From Nymphaea colorata (lineage: Eukaryota; Streptophyta; Magnoliopsida; Nymphaeales; Nymphaeaceae), in contig NC_045150.1 of the NCBI RefSeq assembly GCF_008831285.2, positions 9,126,001-9,190,000 of the forward strand: 64,000 nt of DNA, written 5' to 3'. The notes beneath the pieces are model-generated. The model did not search any database, was not told the DNA's origin, and saw nothing but the letters and a program-made list of their open reading frames with translations. Below, one piece after another: positions 26,701-39,100 of this stretch (position 1 is the stretch's first letter; every line of letters begins with the position of its first letter). The position numbers and the translations under genes are program-made.

Positions 26701-27176
26701 CCCTCGTCGCCGAGATATGTTTCTCAGTATCAATAGCAACGAGGTCTATTTCCTTCAAAAACCTGACAGCAGTGCAAAATGGAAAACTTGGAATTTTCTT
26801 TTTATTACAACCAGCGACCTTCTGTAAAGGTCTGGAGGGACTTCAAAGAATTACACTGGACAAATCCTCGAGCCATATGAGGAATAAACAAAAGGAAAAC
26901 AATAAAACAAAACCCTAAGTATACAAATATCTGTCATACCCAAACTACTGAAGAAGCAAGCAGATAGAATGCTACACGAGGGTCATCGATGTATCTTTTT
27001 TATATATTGAAAACCAAGCCTGCAGGCAGCAAGGATGCATAACGAATCCCATTTGTATCCGCCTGTGTGTGATGTTGATGCCTTGCATTTTTTGGAGGCT
27101 AGGTGCATTACGCCGCTGTTAACTAGCCACGGCCAAAAATAACCATACCACTTCCATCTTCGGCAGAAAATAGTCA

Positions 27177-30100
27177 TTATAGCAGATCCAAAAGAGGCGG
27201 TTGTTCAGGTTTTGCTTTTGGATTTTTCAATGAATACAATGAGGCAGAATCTGTGCGCCCCTGGTGTCTACCTCGCCCTCCTCCGCTCTTTCCAGCCGGT
27301 GGGGGTGGAGCAATTCTCAGTGGGGGTGGCTGCTCACTTTTGGCTGATGGAAACATGGACCCCAGGTCGACTTCTTTTCTAGCTGTCTGAATGGCAGAAG
27401 TACCTCTCCCGACTGAACTGTTGATAGGAAAACTAGAGCTGCTAGCGGTGTTTATGGTCGAGGACGGGGTCTGCTCATAGAGTTTCGACAGACCGATTGA
27501 ATTGTTCAAGGGTAAGCTGGCAGGGTTAGCATTGGGCACTGGTCTCCCTTGATTTTGGAAGGATGTTCCCATTGAGTTATTGATGGTCGAGCCCAAGCTT
27601 GCACCCATACCTGGTTTTCCCTGATTCGGCATGCCTGTTGAGTTATTGATCATGGAGCCTAGACTATTATTGACAGTGTGTGTTGGGCGTGGAGGCCAAT
27701 CAGCAAATGGGTCAATTTCATCGAAACCAGAATCCCCAGGCAGTTGAGGATTGGATTTCTGTTTGTCATTCTCAACCACCTGAGAACTCTGATCAATAGT
27801 AGGTGCCAGAGGTGGCCACTCGATATCAACAGCAGGACAGGACAGAGGAACATGAAGATCAGGTGCTGATGTTGACTGAAACTGGGAGTTGGCAACCGGT
27901 GTTGGCTGGGAAGTAGCTGCTGCCGACTTTGGAGGTAAGTTGGACTCCTGTGCACGGTATGACGAAGTAGTTTTTTTTAGCATCGAACCCCAATCAGAGT
28001 CCCATGAACTGGTAGACTTTGTTGAAGATGAATGATGTCCACTTGGTTTCTGCACAGCCTCGGGTGGATGACCATTAACTCCAGTTTGCTTGACACTAAT
28101 GTCCGCAGCACCTGAATCACTCACCGACACCCCACGTTTCTCTTCGATTTTCCTGGAGAATTTTGAAACTTAAGCAACTCAGACAAATGCAGTTTATGTA
28201 GAGTAACAATCAGAAAACTGTACGAGCAACCAATGTTATCTTCAGAAAATTTCATGCAATTTTACTGTGACCTTTCTGGAAAGGCAAAAATTCAGGAATA
28301 AACTCGACAGTAAGCTTAACAGTATAGCTCTAAAAGGAGAAAAGGATGAAAACATAAGAAACATGAGTTTGGACCTAGAATGCAGTCATTTTCAGTAACC
28401 ACTATGAGCTGGAAAAGAAAAGAAAATTGCATTTTCATGATGGTGACCACCAAAACTATTAAGTACATTGAAAACTAATCCAGATAAAGAACGACTTGCC
28501 TAAGGATATCTTTGACGAAAAGCATGAACTTCCCAAATTGTTGAACATTCAACTGCTGAGCTATAAGAAGTGGCACAAGCAACGGGAGGACATGCTCTGC
28601 TGCAAATTCCACGCCATACTGAGGACAGGGGAACACAAAGCATTAAGAGAGGACCAGGGCAAAATAATGCAAGGTCAATGGAACATGCTTTATCTCGGCA
28701 TCTTCACGATTGATTAGGCCACAAGAACAACAGGATAAATTAGAAAAGACAAATACATGCACTTTATCCAAGGAAAATCCATAGTATACGCATACCACAT
28801 GAAATGCCCCAGTGAAGTGCTAACATATAATGGATCTCAAGATTCTCAAATAAAAAGATCAAATCAAAGTTGCAGCTACCTCAGGTATGTAGACCTAGAG
28901 CTGCCTAACTAAATTTGATTAGGCCAGCAATATGGCAATATCCAAGCGAGCATCATTCAGATTGCTGCAAGTTGCCCTCCAGATAATATATTCTAACAAT
29001 AGTGCACCAGGAGCACACTAATGGAAAACAAGTCAAGGAAGTTGAGAAAAAGGAAAGGAGAAAACAAAGGAGAAGGAGGAAATTCTCAGGAAAAGGAACT
29101 CCACATACGCAGCTACTAGAACCAGCAAATGAGGACAAAAGCATTTAAGACTATCAATATCTCCTCATGACAATTCAAAAAAAAAAAACTCAGGAATACT
29201 TTCGAAGCATGGTCGTTCTTGGGAAAATCCCAAAATTTGTACAAAACTAAAATGAATATTTTATCTTATTTTATGTTAAATTTGTCCACGTTGCAATAGG
29301 CCTAAGAGCCTAAAGAATCTCAGAAGCTTGATCGATACACTCAATTCAGGCACATGATACAACCAATAATATGACCTAACTGCACAGCTATTTCGGGATA
29401 CATAAGACCAATAGCTAACAGGACATCCAGCTAATCAAATTCAGCCTTTTGCTTGGGGCGTTCACCGAACATCACAAAGAGATGGTGTTAAGCAGAAATT
29501 TTACCTGTTTATACATTGAGTTTGCAACACCTAATGTACACATAAGAGTAGGCACAGACCGATCAACAGCAGTACAACGCTGCAGTGTCTGCAAGATGTC
29601 TAATGCTGCATGCTTGTCCAATGACGATACCAAATCCCCAAGGCATAGTAATGCATTTACGCGCACCTGCCAGAAACAAAAACACTTGGCAGTTATCATC
29701 ATGAAGGAAGTTTCAAAGAAAATACGTCTATCTGCATCCATCTGTGCAGGTAAAAATGAAAATGTCTAGCTAAGATATTCAGAAGCAGAAGCATACTGCA
29801 GCAACTGTAGTCTTAAGAGCCAAGCCATGAACACGGGGCAGAATAGCTTGCTTCACCAGCTGCAATAGAAGTAATTGATATTCAATAACATGATTCATTT
29901 TCAATCACATTCTTGACATTATAAAAGAACTAAATAGATGAAGAAGGTTCTTTTGGAAAACTATAAACTACTGTGGTAGGAGTAGGAGTACCATACATAT
30001 ATTTTATTCCGGGTACAATGTTTTAAACAAATAATGCAACAAGAGAACAAAAAAACACAGAACTAGAATCTAACACACAATATGCAAGAAATTCAGGATA

Positions 30101-33100
30101 TTAAAAATGTCCAAACTGTTGATCACCTGGCTGTCAAGTTGTTTTGCAAGGCAAACGGTTCTTCGCAAAACTTCTTCTTGTATGCGTACATCAGCATCAT
30201 CATAAGCTCGGACGAGCAAGGGAAGCACGTGAGAGAGTAAATGCTCATGATTAGCCTACAGAATGACAAATCAAGCATAGATTGTTCAACCTAAGCTCTG
30301 CAAGATATCTGGAATAATAATAAAGAATAAAAAACAAAGCATTCCAGCTAATAATGATGAAGCAAGAGAAATATCATAAATTTGATCAATGCACTTTGAG
30401 GTGCGGACAGCAAGATACACAGATAGGTCAAGATACACGCCATAACCTATCCCGAAGCAATAGAAGGGATACTAATTACTAAGCAATTTTGACCTACTCA
30501 AGCTAACATTCCAAACTTTTAATGGAACAGAAATTGTAAGCAGGTTAGTGGAAATGTAATCACAATGAGTTCTGGGTGCATTTCACTGCCAGATAACTTT
30601 TGTTCTAATCCACTAGTTCCAAAACGGATCATTCAAAATCAATCCCTCTTCCATTCTCAGGCACAAAGTAGTAAATATTTGTTTTATGTTTACATAGTTG
30701 ATGACCAACAGGCAAGGATTATTTATTCCTCAAACACATGGCCCATATTATTTCATTTTGAAACATGCTCAGCATGTTATTTTGACTAGTGGAGCTTGAT
30801 GATCACCAACTTTTAGTGGCATAAGATAGAATGAAGCATGGCAACCATATTTACTTTCATTAAATTGTGAAGCCAAGAAGAGAAAGCATATTAGAACACC
30901 ACGCCCTAAAACCTATGTAAATCCAAGTATGGATAAAGATAGATCAACTCATGTATGTATACGCTAGAAACCAACTTGAAGGTAAAAAATGATCTGTTCT
31001 AGTAAGCAAGTCAGAAACATGAGGCCTCAGGTACCTTGCTGATAATTAACTCAGCATGTTTCACTAGCAGCAACAATGTTTCACCTGAAGCTGAAGCCAG
31101 TACAGGAGTAAGTGCTGGTAGGGTTGAGAGCTCAAACTCATTTCTATCCTGCAAAAAGGACATAGCTATTAACAAATTATCCACAACAACGAAGAAACAA
31201 AACAATTTCCATCTTAATATCAATTGATAGGCCATGACCCTAACACAAGTAAATGCATATAGTACCATGTGAACCACAAGAAACAGAAAGATAGGCTGCT
31301 GGCCACAATTCAAGTAAATCTAAGAAGATAGCATCCTTTAATATACATCTAATTTGATGAGATCCTTTCCCCCAAAATAAGACAACAAAATATGCTTCTC
31401 CTTTTAGACAAGATGAGGCTGCCAGAGCCTGATGCACGTGTAGGAAGTGATGCAAGGAGCACTCAAGAGCTTAAACTCTCAAAAAGGGATACGGAAGAGA
31501 AGAGGAAACAAGAAACATGTTCACTTGATTCCTTCTCATTTTTTGTCACAATACAGAAAAATCCTGAAGATGAGTGTTCATATTACTTCAAGATGCATAC
31601 AACAACTTAATGATTTAATATTTAGCAAAAGAGAAGAATATGATCTTCACTGGAACTTTACACTTGCCCCTCTTGTCAAACTTCTCAGCTTTCCATGATA
31701 AATGCCTCAAATTATATCCCGATGTAATTTCTATCCTTCGTGATATTTGATCACATTGTCACTCAGTATTCCTACTCCAATCACCTTCAGAAACAATAAC
31801 GCCCTCACCTTTTCAAATTCCAAGAAAGCTTCATGATCCATGATCATAGAAGATGACAAGATATTAAGACACCAGAGAGCAGTGAACATTATGTGGAAAG
31901 CATTTGAAACATGAATAGCATATCCAACTTAAATATATATCTGAAGAAAATGCCAGAAAGCAGTTTATGTAATCCAATTTATGCAGAACCAAGAGTATTG
32001 CCTGAATTAGGGCACATATACATGGTCTTCTAGCTGCTCAATAATATATTAAGCTGTAGTATGATGACATCCATGTAACAACAATAAACAGACACCCAGA
32101 AAAATGGCAATGCCCTTGCATGAGATCCAACTGGATGCACAAAAAGTAGGCAGCCCTGGATGAGCCAAAGCCTGCTCTAGATAATCCTGAGTCAGTTGTA
32201 TAGTTGTGCCACCTTAAGAACATTTCTCCACAGAAAATATATACACATGAACAAGTTCCAAATTTCAGAAAAAACCTCCAAAGATGCTTGGGGACACCAT
32301 GATTCAGGTAAATATGAAATTGAATACTTTACAGTTTACACTGCTGAGGAAACGTGTTGCTTTGGTATTTAACGTTTTATGTATTTTGGAATTTAATATT
32401 AGGTAGCTTTCTGAATTTTTAAAATTTTGTTGGACTCTTTATGTAAAGGGTTAAACATAACTCTAATCCTTATTTAGTCTAATGGAAAAGGAGCAACAGA
32501 TTGATGACTGCTACCTATTCTCTCCTCCTTCCTCATGGTCTTCTCTTCTCCACCTCTCTATGCAACATGGTATCAGAGCCTCGGACCTAGGACCGTGTTA
32601 TCTAGGGTTTCACGCGGCTTCCCTCCTTCTCTCTTTTCTAATCCCTTCATTCAAGAAAAGGTTGGACGTCTAAAGTTGCTGCTGCCTTCAAAAGACACGG
32701 TGGAACTGTTTGATGAAAAGAGGCTGATCACGTTCTGCATGTAGAGAGGTGATCTGCACCCTATGTTGCTGTCGAAGTCTTGATGTTGCTGAAGAACCTA
32801 ATCGGATGAAGTTGACAAGTTGTTGTCTTTGTTCAGATCTGAACGTCGAAGTGTATCAGATCTAACTCAGGTGATGTCGTTGACAAACAGTTGATGTTGA
32901 TCAAATCTGACTGTCGCAGAATATATTAGATTTGACTCCGTGGATGTCATTCAAAAAAAAAAATCAGACCAGAGAACGTCTGATCTGCTTGGCCATGTGG
33001 TGCAGAGTTGATTCTCAGTCAAAATGGAGCTGGTTTGTCTTGAAATCTGATTGCAGTAAGTCTGCGAATGTTGTTTATGTTCAGTTTGTCGTAGGTTGGT

Positions 33101-36100
33101 GTTGAAATTTGGCTAAAAAAATCTGTGCTTGCTGGTATATATCCTGTCTGCTGGGGGCTTTTATAGTTATCTATTTTCGTGGTTTTGGTTTCGTGGTTCT
33201 AACATGGCTGCCAACAATCTATACGACTTGATAGAACTGAATCTGAAAATCAGCACATAGAGGCTGGTGTTGAGTACAAAGCTTTCTCAAGTCCATTCTC
33301 GTTTGGATCTACTATCAAACTTGATGGAGCCAACTATGATGTATGGGCTAGAACCTTCATGTTGTCAGTCGTTGGACATGGAAATAAATATATATTGAAA
33401 GAAGATGAACCAGTTGAAAAGACTGGGAAATACGCACGATGGGAGGAAGAAAACAGCATTATTAGTGCTTGGCTTATAAATAGCACTCAGCCCCACATTG
33501 CAGCAGGGCTTTGTTATTATAATACAGCCAAAGATATGTGGAATTCTCTTCGGTAGACGCACTCTCAAGACAAAAACATCAGCAAAATTTTACAAGTTCA
33601 GCAAGAATTGTTACACAGCAAGGTGACATGGATTTCATAAAATACTTTACAAAGTTGAAGTTTACTTATGAAAAGGTGAACTTAAAACCGCCCTGTAAGC
33701 ATTGTCTCAAATCTCACATGGAGCAAATGATTGTGGTTAAATTTCTTGCTAGACTATCTTCTGATTATTCTGCATCCAAGGCTCAAATGCTTACAGGTTC
33801 AGATTTTCCTGATCTTGATTAGGCCTTTAATAGACTGTTAGAATATCTTGTGTAAGGGAACCGGGTCTGGATATGGACCCGGTTCCATGGGCACGGGAAC
33901 CGAGGGTGGCTTGGTACCCTAGGCGGGTTCCCCCTTTATAATCCCACTTTGTGTTGTGTTGTTGATTAAGTGGAATATATTTTCTCTCTCCTAGGGTTGC
34001 GGTTTGGCCCCTAGGTTAGAGCTTCTCCGTGGTTTTTCACCTCTTCTTGAGGTTTTCCACGTATATCGTGTGCCTCTTCTTTTTCCTCTCTTCCTTGCAT
34101 ATTTCTACATGGTATCAGAGCCACCGTGTGTGGGTTTTGCTCTGTGATCGTGCGTTTTCATCGTTTCTGCCGCTGCTCGTCTCCCGCCGTTGCCGCCATT
34201 TCCAGCGCCGCCGCCTGTTGCAGCGCCGCCGCCAGTTCGAGCGCCGCCGCCGGCGTTCTTTTTTTCAGCGCCGCCGCCGGGGTTATTTTCAGCGCCGTCG
34301 TCTTTCCTACATCGCCGGCGTGAGCCGTCGCCTGGCGTCATCGTCGCCGTCGCAGCCGTCCTAGCTATCACCGCCAGTTACTCTTCCGCCTCCGCTGCCT
34401 CTTGTCTGTCGTCTCTGGTGCTGGGGATTGCTTCTCTTTGGTGATTGTGATGGTCGAAGCGATGACTCCCAAGATCGATGATGCCCTAGATACGGGCAGC
34501 ATTACCAAGAGCGAGAACTTGCCTGTTCAAGTCACCTCCATCCGGCTGAACAAGGACAACTATCTCTCTTGGTCTGCGGCCCTAGAAATCGGGATAACCA
34601 GTCATGGTCGCCTGCCTTATATTACTGGGGAGAAACCTGCACCTTCAAAAACGGATCCGCGATGGGCGACTTGGGCGTTGGAAGACAGTCAGGTGAAAGT
34701 ATGGATCATTAGTTCTGTTTCTGCAGATATTCAACCTCTGATCTTGCGTAAATCGACTGCATACGACATGTGGACTGTGCTTGCGAGGATGTATGGCCGT
34801 AAGAAGAGAGTATTGCGTGCGTATCAAATCAAACGTAGCATCTACTCTCTTAAACAGGGTGACTTGTCTGTAGCTTCTTTCTTTGCAGCCCTGAAGACTA
34901 AATGGGAGGAACTAGACTACCATGTGAATGATGATTGGCATTGTGGTTCTGATCATGCCCTGTACTGGGACAAAGAATGGATGGACCGGACTTTTATTTT
35001 CCTTGGAGGCTTACGTGATGAATTTGAATCCATTAGGAGCCAAATTCTTAATTGTGACGAGATTCCCGGGATTGAGGAGGTGTATGCCCGGGTGGAATCT
35101 GAGGAACAACGTCGTCAAGTTATGCATATTGACTCCAGCCATGGGAGCTCTCCCTCAGCGTTTGTCAGTCGTGCCTCTGGGATTGGACAACGTTCTGTTC
35201 GACGTTGTAGTCATTGTAACAAGTTGGGGCATTCTGTGGATTTTTGTTGGGATATTCATCCTGAGAAGAGACTTGTTCGTGGTCGCCCTCCTTCTAGTCG
35301 GCGGGGTTCTTCTGTTCCTGACTCTAGTCAGGGTAGTTCCTCAACTGTTGAAAAATCAAAACTTTCCTCAGATCAAATCAAGGAATTACAAGCTTATATC
35401 AGTCGGCTGTCTACTACGCAAGAGGAAACTTCCACGTCCGAAGGAGCTAAATTAGCTCAAGCTCTTGTAGCCACAAGCGATCAAGGTAATCCCTCACTTG
35501 GTGATTGGATTGTTGACAGTGGGGCTACGCATCATATGACAGGGAATCCTAAGCTGTTTTCTTGGGGTATTCTCCAACTCAGAAGGGCTATAAGTGTCTT
35601 GACCCTACTACCTCCAAAATTTATGTCTCTCGGGATGTTACCTTTCATGAACATGAGGCGTATTTTCTTGTGAATCCTCTTCAGGGGGAGTATATAGAGA
35701 AAAGGGTGGAAGAGTATTCCTCAGACCAGCTGGTTCAGTTTATGGATTTTTTAGAGTACAAGGTCAGCCACAGTGTGTCAGAGACAGTCAGAAGTGATAG
35801 CGACAGCCCTGTGCAAGGGAGCTCTGTGGATGATCAGCCCACAGCCCGTGATCATCTGTTCGGCCAGGTGCACGTCAGGAAGAAGACAGATGTGGTTGAA
35901 GGTGTGGATGTAACCAATCCCAATCCTATGAGTTCCCCGGATGACCCAAGTCCAGTGGATGAAGAGCTTCCCATAGCCCTGCGCAAGGGAACCAGGTCAT
36001 GTACTTCTCACCCTATTCAGAGATTTGTCTCTTATGCGAAACTTAGTAAGAATTACAAATGCTTTATTACATCCTTGTCTAAGTCTGTGATTCCCAGGTG

Positions 36101-39100
36101 TGTGGAAGATGCCAGAGAGGATCCTAAATGACTTCAGGCCATGACAGAGGAGATGAATGCCTTGGCAAAGAACAACACGTGGGAAGTTGTTGATATCCCC
36201 AAGGACACTCATTTGATTGGTTCCAAGTGGGTGTTTAGTGTGAAGTACAAACCTGATGGTACTGTGGAAAGGTATAAGGCTCGCCTTGTTGCAAAGGGAT
36301 TCAGTCAGAAATATGGTATTGATTATCTTGAAACTTTTGCCCCTGTTGCCAAACTGAAAACCGTGAGAGTCATCTTAGCACTTGCTGTGCAAAAGAAGTG
36401 GAGCATGGACCAGCTTGATGTCAAAAACGCATTCTTGAACGGCCGTCTAGAAGAAGAGGTCTATATGAGCATGCCCCCTGGATATGCCCAAAGCGGAAGA
36501 TGTTGTCATCTCAAGAAAGCCTTGTATGGACTAAAGCAGTCTCCTAGAGCTTGGTTTGAAAGACTGAGGATAGTGATGAAGACTAATGGGTACAAACAGG
36601 GAAATGGTGCTCACACCCTATTCATTAAGCAGAGAAATGGTTTGGTGAGTCTTCTTCTTGTATATGTTGATGATATGATTGTCACAGGTGATGATGAAGA
36701 AGAGAAAAAGAAGATGAAGGAGAGGTTAGCTGCTGAATTTGATCTGAAAGATTTGGGTAAACTAAGGTACTTTCTGGGGATAGAGATTGCTCGATCAGAG
36801 ACAGGGCTTGCTATGAGCCAAAGGAAGTACACCCTGGATCTTTTAAAGGAGACAGGTAAACTTGGATGTAGGCCCTTTCTAACCCCAATGGAGTCTAGTA
36901 CTAAGATAAGCATCAAGACTGGCAACATCTTGGATGAGGAAGGCAAAGGTCGGTATCAAAGGTTGGTTGGTAAGCTCATCTATCTTACCCTCACTCGCCC
37001 TGATATCACCTATGCTGTGAATGTGTTGAGTCAGTTTATGCATGCTCCTACTGATTGTCACTGGAAGAGTGCAAAAAGAGTGTTGGGGTATTTGAAGAAT
37101 GACCCAGGGAAGGGATTACTGTATACTCAGCAAGACCAACTTAATATTGAAGGTTACTCTGACGCAGATTGGGCAGGGTGCACTGATACGAGGAGGTCTA
37201 CTACAGGGTACTGCATCTTTCTAGGGGGTAACCTGGTTGTTTGGAGAAGTAAAAGGCAGAAAGTTTGTTCTAGATCCAGTGCCAAGGCTGAATACAGGGC
37301 AGTTGCTATGGGAGTTACAGAAATGCTATGGTTGAAGATCCTTCTAACAGATATTGGAATTGAAATGGAAGAGAAGATGAAGATGTACTGCGACAACAAA
37401 TCTGCGATTAACCTTGCAAATAATCCCGTCCTGCATGACAGAACCAAACACGTGGAGATTGATCGCCACTTCATACGGGAACGCATTGATTCTAAGGAGT
37501 TGATCCTGCCTTATATGAAGTCTGAAGATCAGATTGCAGATGTTTTAACCAAATCCTTATGTACATCTCAGTTTGAGAAAAATGTGAGCAAGCTTGGCAT
37601 GTTTGACATGTATGCCAAGCTTGAGGGGGAGTGTTAGAATATCTTGTGTAAGGGAACCGGGTCTAGATATGGACCCGGTTCCATGGGCACGGGAACCGAG
37701 GGTGGCTTGGTACCCTAGGCGGGTTCCCCCTTTATAATCCCACTTTGTGTTGTGTTGTTGATTAAGTGGAATATATTTTCTCTCTCCTAGGGTTGCGGTT
37801 TGGCCCCTAGGTTAGAGCTTCTCCGTGGTTTTTCACCTCTTCTTGAGGTTTTCCACGTATATCGTGTGCCTCTTCTTTTTCCTCTCTTCCTTGCATATTT
37901 CTACATAGACTAAACAGATTGGTTATTACTCTTCCTCCATCCTCGAACAACTCACAGCCTTCTGCCCTTGCCTCATTTGGAGGAGGAAGAAGTGGACTAT
38001 ACTCTTCCCATGGTAGAGGAAGAGGCTGAGGTCCTGAAGGACGTGGAAGACTTCAGTGCACATATTGTGGTCGTCTTGGTCACTTAGAAGATAGGTGCTG
38101 GAACAAAGTGGGTAAACCTAACTCATCCACTTTTTCGAGTGTGACATCTTCATCTAGTTCTACTCCAAACACACAGTCTATCAATATAGCCCCTAAGGTG
38201 AATCCCACTGTTCAGTAGATGTTACTCTCTTAATTTAAGTCCAGCTGAAATTGATTTAATTATGGAGCATAGATCAAATGCTACACCTTCTACCTCATCG
38301 GCATATACAGCTGTCACAAATTCAGCATACTCTGCAGGTAAAACTACTTCTAAAGGTTGTTGGATAATTGATTCTGGAGCATCTAAAAACTTTTGTGGAG
38401 ATACTAGTATTTCAAACCTGTAGAAATTTGATTTACCTCAACATGTTCGATTGGCGAATGGAAGACTATCGCCAGGAGATGTTTATCTTTCTCCATCTTT
38501 GCATGTTCATGATGTGCTATATACTCCTGAATTCCCAAAGAATTTGTTATCTGTAAGCAAACTAACTAAAGAGATGAATTGCAGAGTTATTTTTTACTCG
38601 GGTACTTGTGTATTTCAAGATCTATCGCCTGGGAGAAAGATTGGTGGAGGCTATGAGATAGATGGAATATACATCTTGCATACATCCGATAAGGAGGCAT
38701 CATTCTTAGTTGATTCTTCTTCAAGTGCCTTCCAGTGGCATCTCAGATTGGGTCATCCATCATTCCCTAAACTTCGGCTGCTATCTCCTCATATTTCTTC
38801 CACAACGTCTATCGAGTGTGAAGCTTGTCAACTGGGCAAGCATAGTCGTACTTCCTTTCCATCGAGTCAAAGTCAGTCTAGCAGTCTATTTGATTTAGTT
38901 CATGTTGATGTTTGGGGGCCTAGTCGGGTTCCAAGTCGGTTGTCGTCTCGTTATTATCTTTCCATTGTTGATGATTTTTCTCGTGTCACTTGAGTGTTTC
39001 TGATGAAAGACATAACTGAAGCTCCTTGTATCTTGAAATTTTTCATATTGAAAATAAAAATTCAATTTAATTATTGTGTCAAGGTTGTTCGCACTGACAA

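Larger units (their letters stand above)
33836..37905 (+). mobile_element. Copia element B (young, inner), lacks the integrase core
   Basis: A 4070-bp Copia insertion in the gag region of element A. The LTRs are 33836-34109 and 37632-37905 (274 bp each) and differ at one site by eye (G at 33869, A at 37665). The target duplication is TAGAC (33831-33835 and 37906-37910). The primer-binding site TGGTATCAGAGCC is at 34110-34122, and a purine tract GAGGGGGAG directly precedes the 3' LTR. Compared with element C, about 1.1 kb covering pre-integrase and integrase core is missing at about 35555-35560. It is therefore a non-autonomous derivative that was recently mobile. Confidence 0.95.

Noticed and set aside
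27659-27955. Second minus-strand frame inside the last SCYL2 exon
   Set aside because: It is a frame-shifted shadow; the 27177-28152 frame carries the recognisable SCYL2 tail.
34029-34371. Pro/Ala/Arg-rich frames just inside element B
   Set aside because: The GCC-rich leader before gag gives open frames in all registers; homology with element C starts only at the ATG at 34450.
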